A stretch of 64,000 bases of DNA. Origin: Promerops cafer. Its lineage: Eukaryota; Chordata; Aves; Passeriformes; Nectariniidae. The stretch lies in contig VZSE01009483.1 of the NCBI GenBank assembly GCA_013398275.1, positions 524,879-588,878 of the forward strand. Reading direction: 5' to 3'. A program made the translations under genes and the position numbers. Of this stretch, positions 37,901 through 49,200 are shown piece after piece. Position 1 is the stretch's first letter. The number at the start of each line of letters is the position of its first letter. The notes beneath the pieces are model-generated. The model saw only the letters and a list, made by a program, of their open reading frames with translations. It was not told the DNA's origin and did not search any database.

Positions 37901-40900
37901 CAAGTTCTCAATTCCCTATCCATGTTCCTAGGTGGTCTCAGCAAATAGATAAGCTGTTTCAGAAGAGTCCAGCACAGCAGCAGGCTTTCCTGGGAAGAGT
38001 CATTTCCAGAGGATGCTGGGTGCTGCTTTGTGCTGAAGCACATGACACTGCTTGCTCTAAGGAGTATTTTTCAGATCTCCTACGAGCAGATCTGTTAGTA
38101 AGTAACACCCAGGAATCACTGGAGAGAAATAATTTGCTTGAGTACATTAGAATTATAGTGGTAAATTTATTCTATTTTATTTTATTTTTATTTTTAAGTT
38201 CTCAGTGATTTTAAGTCTGTCTTTTGTGTTCAGACAGCACCTAGTTTACAGAGGGGAGAGGTCATTGCTTTCTGAAAAGGAGGCAACTTCAGATATCTCC
38301 AAAATGAGGCATTAATTGAGTCCTTTTAAACCAACTCTTAAAATATCTGGAAAAGCATGCTTATGGGATGCCACACAATTTGGAAACATTTTATATATAA
38401 TTTGAAGATTAACAGAGGATTTTTTCTGATACTGGATTGCAGTCATCAGAAAGATAAAGTAGTTATCTGTAATTTGCAGAGGAGGAGTTCAGTAGCCCTC
38501 ACTGATATTTTAGCATCCCTTTGCCAAGTTTTCTTTGTCATCAAGGAGGGCAAACATGATAGACAGCAATGGTTTTGAACTGAAGTGAAAGGCAAAACAT
38601 GGATTACATTTTGAAACAGAGCGAATTTTGTTTATTTCTTTAAATTTTTTTTAGAGACAAGAGGGAATGAGAGATCAAGAATAATACTGAAAATTAGGCC
38701 ATCCACAAGCAAACTGAATGAGTAAAAAAAAGCTAGCAATCTTTATGCTTTGATGCATAGGCCAGTGACAGGGCATAGGAAGACTATTTCATCATTCTGT
38801 TTTCTATGAAGCATCAAGTAATTAATTAAATTGGACTGATTTGTTCCACTGTGTCAATCTCCATGTTCATGTGACAGATAAAGACTATGCACCGCAAATC
38901 ATGCATTTCAAAATCAACTTCACAATTTAAAATAAATTATTTTCACCTTTTAGTCTCTTCTACCCTCTCGTGACTCTCTTAATACAGGCCTCCTTAACAA
39001 CGTCAAGCACTGCCCAGGATTTTCCCCATGACCTCCTGGTGTTTTGGCTCAGGGATGTGCCGTGTCTCAGGAGCACAGCTGGAGATCAGGTGCTGTGGCT
39101 GCACCAGCTCCAGCTCCACTCATCCTGACATTTCTTGGTGCTGTGCCTTGCCAGGCAGCATGACTGCTTCCTTCTGGTCCCTCCTAGTGCCCTGTGGCAT
39201 CCAGAGGGCATGGGCAGGGTGTGCAGCAGCAGAGCTCAGGCTGTGCTGTCTGACCCTGCACATTTCTCACTTTGCTTTTCCCATCTCCCCACCAGACTGT
39301 TCCATATGTCCTAGCTCTTATCCTACCAAATCCCAGCTGACATTGGTTTGCATACCTGCTGGCATGGACATGGTTATTTTTGTTCTGTTTACAAAAGTGA
39401 ACAATTCTGCCTTTGATTACATTGTTTTTTGAGGATATTCACTGTTAACATCTCTTTTCACTTTGGGCTGAAAGCTGAGTTAAAACAGTAATAGGAGAAG
39501 ATGCAGATCCACGCTCTTGTCTCCTTTTCTGCCAGAGGAAATACTCCAGCTGGTAACACACCTTCTCCCAGCAACCTGCTATCGGTTTACTTCTCTGAGC
39601 ATACTTATTAGAGGACCAACACTCCTCCTGGTGTGATAAAACTTTTTTTTCATGAATCCTGTAACGTCTGACTGGTTACAACAGGATATTGCAAGCTTCT
39701 TCTCTGCACCCTTTCTGCTTCCATTGTCAAAAACTCACCATGTGCAATCCACAGGTCTATACGTTACAGAGGAGTTAAAAATACTCCAAACCCTACTCAC
39801 AAAAACTCAGGTTTTCCAAGGTGGTCAAGGTTATGTTACATTTGACTAATACTTTTGAAAATGATGTTCATCACAACTATAAGGGAACATGACTCGGTGG
39901 GTGTTTTGCTATGAGCAATATTTCTTTGGTTTGTGCTTAGCTTTTTTGTTGTTGTTTAAGAACTGGCAGATGGCAGTACCTCAGGAAGAACAAGTCCTTT
40001 GAACAAACATGAAGATCACAGAAGCCCCATAGTCAAATAATCATAGAAGGCAATAATATTGGTCAGTCAAGTAAGGTGTTAAATGGTTTTAACTGGTAGA
40101 TATTTCAAGCTTTACACCAGTACTTGTGTTGTGCAAATCACACATATTAAAATATACTAAATTCAGCAATAATTACCAAGGCTATAATATGGAAGGCAGG
40201 AATTTTTCATGAAGTTTTAGTGACCTGTATGGTTTATCCTGATGATATGCAGAGACTATGACAGAAAAACTCTTTCAAAAGAGTAGCATAAAGAGGTGGG
40301 GCTTCTGGGACCTGGTATTTAATTTGTTTCTTCAGGATCAGACTTTCATGCTGTATATGAGTAAAGTGCTATTAAAATAATCTGTAATTACAGTAACTTA
40401 TTGAACTTTAGTGAAAAGTTATGCTTTATTTACTGCTCCTATGAAGTTTATACTGCATTCATTCACAGTATTTTTCCTGTCATCTCTATGATCCAGTAAA
40501 AAGTCTCTCCAGAATAGGAGGATAGTTAATCTGAAAGAGAAGTGACCAAAGCATTCCTTTTATTGCTTTAAATGGATATGAGAAAACATTGATGTCCGTT
40601 CCTCCTCTACCTTAATTCTTTTCATCTGTCATTTTAAGAGCTTTTGCACACTGTTTTCCAGCTGATATGAGCCTGCAAATCCAGTTCAGAATTACATTAA
40701 TAGCTGGCAATCACGAGGAGAATAGACCTCTGTATCGGATAGATCCTGTTGGGTACATCTCTGCTAAGATCTAGCCATCTAAAAGGTGTGATATGGTTTA
40801 AGCAAGTCCCCAAGACTTCCTTGTTCCCTGGTTTGGAGAGAGGTAGGGTCCTCCAAGACATGAATCATCCCATTTTAAGGCAGGTCTGTGATTTTACCTG

Positions 40901-41768
40901 GTCTCATTTTTCCTTTAGTTTTCTGCAGAAGGTAATGGCACTTCAGCAGATGTATCATGTCAGTTGTCAGAAGAGCTCCTACCTCACCATGCAGGAGGCT
41001 GTGTTAGGGTCATGGACCCCAGTTTTGTGGGATCCTAAATCAGAGTCTGCCTTTGGTGCAAGGCAGATGAACTGTGGCAAATTTAAATAGGTATCTAGCT
41101 TGGAACAGAACTGAAATCCAGCCATCCTTGGGGTTGTTTTTAGTTCAACACACTGAAAAAAATCTGAAGGAAATTTTTCCACCAAGCTTTTTTTAATGCC
41201 TAGCTTCAAAGACATAAATAGATTGGAATTTAGGAGATTTGTATTGAGCTTCCAGATTTTTGGCTGCGTGACTGGATGAGTAACATTGCCTCTGTGATTT
41301 GTTGTTTCTTCAGTTCTTTATCTGTTGTCCTTCTCTCCAGTGACCTCCTTCACTGTACTTGCATGAGGTACCATCACAGTAAAACCAGTAATAATATGCA
41401 TTTAATAAGTCAGTCTGCTTCTACATTGTATCATTTGTTATGCAGGCTGATAAATACATCTCCATTTCACACTTAATGAAGTATTCATTTAAAATAAACT
41501 TCAGTGTAATTCAGCGCATTATTTCTTCATTAAAGAAAATCTATTTTTTTGTCTGATCAATGTTGATGATGTCTGAATACTTAATCTAGTCTTGCTTTTC
41601 CTGCAGTAGATGTGCATTTGCATGAGCACCATTTACAATACCTAGAGATGATTATGCATCCTCTCTAAATTAGAAATATAGACAAACTCTAAAGCACTGT
41701 AGGTGCCAGTCAGGTGAGTGGAACTGTGTTTATCTATTAACAGCAGACAAAGAATTAACTCGGTGGCC
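34966..41768. other. Unique sequence, several AT-rich and GC-richer patches
   Basis: No gene is recognised. A GC-richer patch at 39020-39330 carries an open frame of 134 codons (39028-39432, plus) that is Cys/Ser-rich and matches no domain I know. The stretch 37770-37890 has a compact AT-rich composition with a MEF2-like CTATTTATTT at about 37876 and could be a conserved noncoding element. A T-rich run lies at 38168-38198. Confidence 0.45.
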
Positions 41769-41897
41769 AGCTGGCTGGAAAGCAACTTGGCAGGGAACTC
41801 AGACTGGCCATGGACCTGAGCAACCTGCTCTGAGCAGGGGCTTGAACTAGGTGATCTACAGGTGTCCCTTCCATCCTCAGCTATTCTGTGATTCTTA
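41769..41897 (+). mobile_element. CR1 LINE 3' tail with internal deletion
   Basis: The first part ('agctggctggaaagcaactt' followed by 'ggcag') matches a block in the CR1 reverse-transcriptase region. The sequence then jumps to the 3' end: 'gacctgagcaacctgctctg', 'agcaggggcttgaactaggt', 'gatctacaggtgtccctt' and the terminal 'ctattctgtgattctta'. Joining these distant parts implies a deletion of several hundred bases within the element. Confidence 0.8.
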
Positions 41898-43119
41898 GCA
41901 ACTCATCCACTATAAATACAGCAGAAAAATGGTCTGCAAGCACTATTCTATGGTTATTATGTTCACCTCAGGATATTTTACCTAAACCTAGGCATAAGAA
42001 TCCTAAGGTATCTGCCCACATTGTTTTTAGTTCAGTAACAGAATACTTTTCAGAAGAAGATTTTATTTTGAGGTTTTTCTCCAGGCTAAGGCTCAGTAAC
42101 AACCTAAAATGGACAGGCAGAAGAAATGAAATCTAATTATTTATTTGTAGTTAATATTGCCTGAGAAGTCCGTGAAGCAAATAAAAACCCAATTAGTGAT
42201 GAAATTCCCTTACTACACGAGAAGCCATGAAACATAACCTCTAGCTGTAAGAACAGACGTCAGCGTTAGCACAGTGCCTTGGAGATAATAACTGTTATTA
42301 ATTCTTATTCTCATCTTTCACTTGTCTTGTACATGATTACTTCACTAAAAGAGGCTAATTCTGTCTTCTCACATGTGGGTCTCACTGCTTTCCCCCACTG
42401 CTTCACACTGGAATAATTCCACTGCTAATATGGATTCATAAAGACAAAAGGAAGGTTAGGCCCCCCTTCTGAACATCAGGCAATACTCATGAAACTGTTC
42501 TTCCCTTCAGCTTTAAGAGGTATTTAATTTCTCTTCAGGAGTCAAAAACCCGTGCTTTGTTTCATTGCAGCTCTCACTGCAATGACAGAGCTTTCAGTCA
42601 CATATAATTCAGCTCAAGGTGTGTTCTGCCACCAGGAGATTACACGTCTTTTCTTTTTCACAGTAACATGCCACCCGCTGCAAGATGATATACTTCTGAG
42701 ATTTTTTTTGAATGAAGCAAGGATATATTTTGAATTCATTTTAACACTGGTCTTAGCATTTCTTATATCCCATTTGGGGTTCAAATAAACTTAAAGAAAG
42801 AATAGATTTTGTATAACTTGGGACATGAGGGTAAATTTAATGTAATCTGTCTTTCAAATCAGCTTTGTTCCTGTATGATTCCTTTATTCAAGTAGAAGTC
42901 ATTTCTCTTCATGCCTTTTTGAGAATCCCCTCAGTTAATATCATTACCTGCCTCATAAGTGAGGATGTGCCCTTTTGACACTGACTTTGTTCATGCTCCC
43001 TTAATGCTCTCTTTGTGTAAAAATGCATGTGTTTATCTGCATCGACATTTTATAACTACAAAATTGCAAGCCAGTCCCATAGTTCTGTTGCAAATTAAAG
43101 AAAGATAAAAATAACATAC
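41898..43119. other. Unique sequence, possible conserved noncoding block
   Basis: No gene or repeat. The 42130-42320 part includes an ACGTCA half-CRE within a CpG-containing segment ('agacgtcagcgttagcac') flanked by AT-rich homeodomain-like cores. It is a weak enhancer candidate only. Confidence 0.35.
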
Positions 43120-43345
43120 ATAGAATCATAGGATGGTCTGGGTTGGAAAGGATCTTAAAGATTATCTAGTTCAAATCCCCCTGCCATGGGCAGAGACAGC
43201 TCTCACTAGACTGGTTTGCTCAGGGCCCCATCCAACCCAGCCTTGAACACTTCCAGGAGTGGGGCATCCACAGATTCCTTGGGCAGCCTGTTCTAGTAAT
43301 TGCTAGTAATTTCTGCTGTCTGATCCAACCTATTTCTCTGTGAAA
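43120..43345 (-). mobile_element. CR1 LINE 3' end
   Basis: The reverse complement of a bird CR1 tail begins at 'agaatcataggatggtctgg' and continues 'gttggaaaggatcttaaaga', 'ttatctagttcaaatccccc', 'tgccatgggcagagacagct', 'gggccccatccaacccagcc', 'ttgaacacttccaggagtgg', 'ggcatccaca' and 'gggcagcctgtt'. A small duplication of 'ttgctagtaat' type lies near 43300. It is relatively well preserved and so moderately young. Confidence 0.93.
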
Positions 43346-43631
43346 GTGTCTCTGCCCTCTCAGAGAGCCCAGTGAACAGCAGAGACTCTGTGCCAATGCA
43401 TGAAGCTGTCTGATGAACCCACCACACCTTTGCTTGCTGGGACTAATGGCAATGCAGCAAACCTGGCAGCCAGAGCAGATAGATTCTCAGTTGCTTAATC
43501 TTGCCGCTGAAGCCAGAACCAAAATTCATATAGATACAAATGATTTCCCTTGTCTGTGTTTCTGCCTGGGAATCCACACAGACTGTTCAGGTTTACCCAG
43601 GCACATGTTCTGATATCAACAATATATAAAT
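43346..43631. other. Unique spacer between two CR1 copies
   Basis: A 66-codon open frame at 43413-43613 has no recognisable domain. Nothing else was seen. Confidence 0.5.
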
Positions 43632-44330
43632 TAAGGCCAGATGGGGCCATCCTTTAATCCAACCTTTTCATACCACAAGTTGTAGGATTTTGCTGACTTC
43701 ATGTATGTCTGACCTAGAGCAACATTTCTGAATTTTCAAATATACATAGAGGAGGACTCCACTGTGATCCCCAGGAAGCCTTTCGTATGGGTAATTGCTC
43801 ACTCATTTTACTTCAGCTTCCACCTAGTGGATCCTTATGACTTGTAGTTATTCAGCATAATGAAAAAAAAATAGAAGTAACTGTCAAAAGAACCCCATTA
43901 TGACGCTATCTGGGATATTAAAAAGTGATGATCAAATCTCTATAAAACATCCTTCTTGGAAAATGGAGAGATTTCATCAGTTTGGCAGCTTTTAGTCCAC
44001 ATAATACATGCCATGTTGATATTTTGTGGTTATATTTTGTTTAAAATGTCATGCGGTCTTAAGCTAACTTGCTTACTTAAGTCTGCTATTATTATATCAA
44101 CACTAGTCATTTTATCATCCAAATATATAAAGCCATGAAAAAAAATTCATTCAGCTGCTTCACCAAATCTGTTTTCTATAAATCCACATTGATATTCAAA
44201 GATTGCATTAATTTCTGTCATTCTGTGTTAATTGAGTGTATGTCACATGCATTCTTACTTTCCTGGGGATCAATGCCAAGCTAACAAGCTTGTAAGTGCA
44301 CAGGTCACAGTAGCCAAACACTATTCCTCT
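43632..44330 (-). mobile_element. Ancient CR1/L3-like LINE with internal deletion
   Basis: Two blocks are collinear with an old amniote CR1 on the minus strand. The 3' end spans about 43632-43880: 'aaggccagatggggccatc', 'tttaatccaacctt', 'aggactccactgtgatccc' and 'cttcagcttccacctagtgg'. The N-terminal RT block spans about 44040-44330: the motif A region 'cttacttaagtctgc' to 'ttatatcaacactagtcatt', then 'ttttctataaatccacattg', 'ggggatcaatgccaagctaa' and 'caagcttgtaagtgc'. The several hundred bases that should separate them, including the FADD region, are missing. No frame survives. This family type is shared across reptiles and birds, which suggests an insertion older than modern birds. Confidence 0.75.
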
Positions 44331-44485
44331 TAATGCCAAGACATTTTAAAAGGCCCTAGGTGTTTTAAGATCCACATTCCTTACGGACTAAACAAATAAG
44401 CTCAGCATGAATAAGGCAGAAAAGTCCTGGGCTGGCTCCTTCAAACTCTCATGTGCCATTTGGACAGACATGCTTAAAAAAAGGT

Positions 44486-44624
44486 TTAACTTTATTTACT
44501 TATTACATAATTAACTAGCTAACTAATTAAAATTAACTAATTAAAAGAAATTAATAATTATGTTATTCACTTGTTAGATAAACAATTATTTAGTTATTAA
44601 CTTTATTTATTTATTATAACTACT
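44486..44624. repeat. AT-rich low-complexity block
   Basis: About 140 bp is almost entirely A and T, built from recurring ATTAACTA/TAATTAA and TTTATTTA words with many TTAA and TAATTA palindromes. The copies are too irregular for a microsatellite unit to be defined. Confidence 0.85.
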
Positions 44625-45831
44625 GATTGACATTGTCACTTGTTGCTCTATTGATATAAACATATTGTGACATCAATTTGATAGCAATATATTTGTGTAT
44701 CCAAAGAAGAATCATAACATTTCTCAAACACTTCTGCCTAATTCGTAATTACCCAAGACTAAAGTTTATCTACAGCACAGGAATTTAATTGTTATTAAAG
44801 TTGGTATTATACCTGAGATGATTAAAACCCAGCATGTTATTCATAAGTCTGAAGGTCATGGAAGTGTATTTGTGGCTTTGTTTTCCTTTTCATTCTATAT
44901 AAATTTCTGGGGGTTAATGTGAGTATTGCTTATTTGCATATCCATTATCCATGTGTTACTTTCTCTTTTCTTTCTTTTTCTCTTTCTCCAGCTGATTAGT
45001 TAATTAGCCCTATTTTTCATTAGGACATTGGCCATTTGGGCACTTTAGGAAGTGTTCTAAACTTCTCTCAATGATCATTTATTGATTGATTTATTGACAT
45101 CAATTGAAGTCTTTTGACTTCATTGTCATAACTGATTTAGCGAATAACAATCTTTGGCTTTGCTCCACGTTTAGTGGTCAAGACATTTGCTACATGACCT
45201 GTAATAAATGCACACACACTTCTTCTGGAGCAGCCACTTCAATTGAAGAAAACCCTTCTATAATCAGCTATATTTTCTGTGTCATGGTGAAGCCTAATAT
45301 AGATTTTTTTTCCCATGAGTTAGGAAAGTGAGAGACATAATTAAAAAAATTTTAGGCATCACTTAGTACTCACAGCATAAAAAAAATTGAGTGCATGTCA
45401 CTTAAATCAAAGGGTCTATCAGAATACTTTTCTTCCTGCTATATGAATGATAATATTTTTTAAGGAGCTGCTATCTAGCAAGATATCAGCTTTTGTTCTT
45501 GACATTAATAGTTGAATCCTCAGCCCCTACCCTTGTTTCAGGGAAATGAATTGTTTTCAACGAGAATTAATTTACTAGCTCTCTCTGAAATTTCTGTTCA
45601 GAGAAGTCAATTTGCAGTTTTTCTTTCTTAATCAAGTTGAGACAAAGAGTTTCCCTCTTCTAGTTGTGCTCCATGGTAAAGGTAATTACTTCATTAGGCA
45701 GGGTCCCTGTGTGCAGCTAGCTGGTTTGCAGAGCAGAGAGCTGGGTGGGATGTGTCCGCTTTCTCCACTAAAAATAGTGACAAGGAGATGTCACTATCAT
45801 CAGGAAAAAAAGCCCTCCTCTGGATATAAGG
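44625..45831. other. Unique AT-rich sequence
   Basis: No gene, RNA or named repeat was recognised. Confidence 0.5.
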
Positions 45832-46292
45832 TGTCAGTATGATGCCTTGGAGTGGCTACCTGAAGCAGAGGTTAAACAACATTAAGAGAATAAAAGTGGG
45901 TATTTATTGCAGGCCTTCAATAGGTACACCTTGGGCAGTCAAAGCCTTCTGGGGGGCTACACCCAAGATGGAACACGGTCATGAGTTTTTCACACAGTTG
46001 TAAGTTTGGTCCATTTACATATCAGGGGTTAATCCTCTGATTACAGTTTCAGGTAATGAAGTAATTTACTCCTAGTTTGCCTCCCCACCCCCATTCACTG
46101 TTGTTTAAATCTCTAGGGCCTGAGACAGTGTGTCCTTGAGTTTCAGGCCTAGAGAGGAATTGTTTTGTCTGAATAAAATGGGAGAACAGTAGCTAACACT
46201 CTATATGGAGTTTATACACTAAAGAATTACAGGATTACAAATATATGAAAAATACAAAAGCTAAAATCCTAAGGCAGCAAGTAAAACTGACA
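45832..46292 (-). mobile_element. Solo LTR of an avian endogenous retrovirus
   Basis: The 461-bp element is bounded by an inverted pair, TGTCAGT at 45832-45838 and ACTGACA at 46286-46292, giving canonical TG...CA LTR ends. Read on the minus strand, a polyadenylation signal AATAAA lies near 45906, about 75 bp before the 3' end, with U3 upstream. The blocks 'ggccttcaataggtacacc', 'ctacacccaagatgga', 'gagtttttcacaca' and 'tttggtccatttacatatc' are ones I associate with a bird ERV LTR. No primer-binding site or polypurine tract and no coding sequence adjoins, so it is a solo LTR. The flanks (ATAAGG and GAGGAT) do not match as a target duplication. Family (probably class II) is unverified. Confidence 0.75.
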
Positions 46293-49200
46293 GAGGATCC
46301 TTTCATTTGATGAGCATGGTAGGGTTTGAAAGGTCCCCAAAATCTGCACCTTGATTTTCTGTTATTGAGAGGTTTTGAGTGGTTTTCTGTTCTCTGTATC
46401 TGAGTAAATCTACTAAATCTACTCTCCAGAGACACACAGTACCTTTTACACAATGCTCCATTTGGTGGGGTCAAAATCTGTACTTGTTTTCATACCCATT
46501 ACTTTCCTTCTGCTCAATCTTATCCAATGGTACAAGGCTGTCATTTTGCTTCCCAAGTAACTACCGAGCCTTTCCTTTGCTCAAAGGGCATTTTCTTTTC
46601 CAAATTCTTTTGTGTGTTGTTCTTTTCAATGCATTGCATTGCTATCTGTAGTGCTCTTGCTTCAAAGCACAGAAGCCATACAAGTGAAAAAGCCCTGCTG
46701 TTAATTGTTAAAACCAAAGTTAATATTTCAGCTTCCCATATTGGTTTTTACCAGACAATAAAATCCCTCTTGCTCCTTTCACCTACTCGGACAAAGCAGG
46801 CTTTCATGTAACACCCAGAGCAGTAAGTGGGTTACACTTGCCTTCCAAAATCCGCAGCCCTGTAGGTGGATTCTTTCTGAAGAGTTTGATCTTAGTGGAG
46901 CACCACTATGAGATGGCACAGTCTGTTCCTTACAAACTATTAGAGACAATAAATAACCCAAGGAGAGCTCAGGGCCTTCAGCTACACCCACTTTATACAT
47001 CCCATTGGAATTAGTGGGGTTGCTGACTGGAGGAAAATTTGCTTCCTTTGGCCAACCATGGGGACTTTAAATTGATGAAGTGTCGCTTCCTCTAGAAGAA
47101 ATGTCTGCCCTGCCATGTTCCTAGTCTCCATTTCCAGCTGGCTTCTTCTGATCCAGATCTTTGTAGTATGTTCCTCATGCCCTGTGCTGTAATTGCTACC
47201 TTATTTATTTTTCCTTCTTTTCCTCTGTGCCCCATAATTTGAATTTTCCTGCTGGAGCCCTTGCTGTGATGGTCAGACAGGTATCTGCCTCTCCTTGCCT
47301 TGTGCAAGGAGCCTGACCTGCAATGGAGCTGGGAGAGTTACCTTAAGTGACTGTGATGCAGAGACAGGGCCAAAGGGGACAAGAAGAACTGAAGAAAAAT
47401 GACACATCTAAGATATGAGCATGTAACTCTTAGAATTGGACCTGGCAGGTAAATGCTCACTCAGCAGCTGTGTATGCTCTGAAGAAGAGTGTGACACTGT
47501 GCAGTGCAGGAAGAGCCAAAGAGGTCAAAACCTGCATCTCTCATCTACTAAATTGTGCTGTGGGAGTAAGAGAGCTTGATGTGCAGACATCAGTCATTGG
47601 GATGTTCCTGGGAACAGCTTTACTTGGCCAATCCAGCCTATTTTTTGACAAATAAAAATGATTTTTTGCTTGCTTTCATGGCCAGCTTGGCAGCAACTGC
47701 CAGTATTGTCTCAAGAAACACATGGAGACTGAATCACAAATTTGCTGTGGATGAGTAATAACTTACTAATGTCTAGTTCTTACATCATTTTGTTTCTCAT
47801 TGAGTTGCAAGTGTTTTACAGAAATGGTCACTTAAATCCATTTACAGAGAAGAGGTCCATGACATAGGGGAGTGAAGTGACTTTTTGAGTCCACAAGCTG
47901 TCCCAGAGGAATGCCACATCTTTAGGCTCTCAGCCCAGCATCCTGCTCATGTTTCCCTCTCCCCTGCAGCTCACCTTTATTTCTGTGTCAATCTTAGCAG
48001 ACATTTTTATGTTTTCCTGTACATTACCATAAATACTGGGGTTTTTTTCATACCTTTTCTTTATTGCTGCCCATGGAGTCCAATTAAAACAGAGTTGAAA
48101 GCAACTTCTTGTGGCTTTCTGGATCATTGTTATCACTTCCCTGCATTCCCAAACGGGGAACTGGAAGAAATGGCTTTAAGATGTCCTATTCTTAGCAGCT
48201 ATTGAAAAATGTCAGGAGCTCCACTGAGCTGTCTATGGTAACAGGCTTCTTACACCAGCCCACGCACAGGGAAATTTTCAGTGCTGTGATTTCTCTAAGA
48301 GTATAGCTGTTTAAAGCAAATATCTTGGCTGGCATGAAACTAACCTGGCCAGTGCAAAATGACATTTTACAAATGTAGTAGCTGCAGTGATAACTGGTTT
48401 CAGATTTCATCTGAAAGCCTTAATTTTCCTAGAACTCAAGGTAGATGCAGTTGGACAGATAAAATAAAAACCTTCCCTCATATAAACAAGGAATCTATTC
48501 TTAATGTAAGTGTATTTGTATTTTACCAGCGCTTGGATTTTAAAAAATGGTCAGTACTTCATTAATAGAGCATTAAAACTCATGCCATTGCCCCTGACAT
48601 AGGCAAGGCATAGTAAGAAAAGCGTTTTATTTCCTCAGTGAAGTCACTTTTCAGGTAGAACTCTCCTGTTGTAACTAGTGAACCGCAGTTTAATATAAGA
48701 AATGAAAATAAGGAGATTGTAGATAAATGTAGGGAAGTTCTGAGCTGGATAATTTCTCTTATTTGAGTAGGAAATTGGCCAAACTAACTTGTCTTGCCTT
48801 CTCTGCTATGATATGCAATGCTGTGATATGCTGTGCAGTGATATGCTGTGTATGCTTATTTCTCAACATCACAGAAGCTTATGGCAGTGAAATCTTCCAT
48901 GTGACTAATATGTGGTATGCTTTTTCTGTTCCTTTCTGCTGAAGATTTTCCAGGTAGTCGTTTGATTTTGAATGCCTAAAGAAGATGTATCAACATGCAT
49001 AGGTGAGGCTCTTTTTAGAGGAGACAGGGTCAAAGAAATGTGCTCTGCCCTGGGAGCAGCAGGCAGGGAGGCTGGGGACTGTCTCTGGTTTCAATGCAAG
49101 CGCACCTCAATCTTCAGTGCTGTCTTCTGAGAAAGTCTGGGAGCTTTTCTCCCTGTACAGAGAAGTTTTTATTCTTGCCTTAGTGAGTTTTATGGTGCTG

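Noticed and set aside
39028..39432. Cys/Ser-rich open frame of 134 codons
   Set aside because: It sits in a GC-richer patch with no domain, repeat structure or codon signature, so there is no support for a gene.
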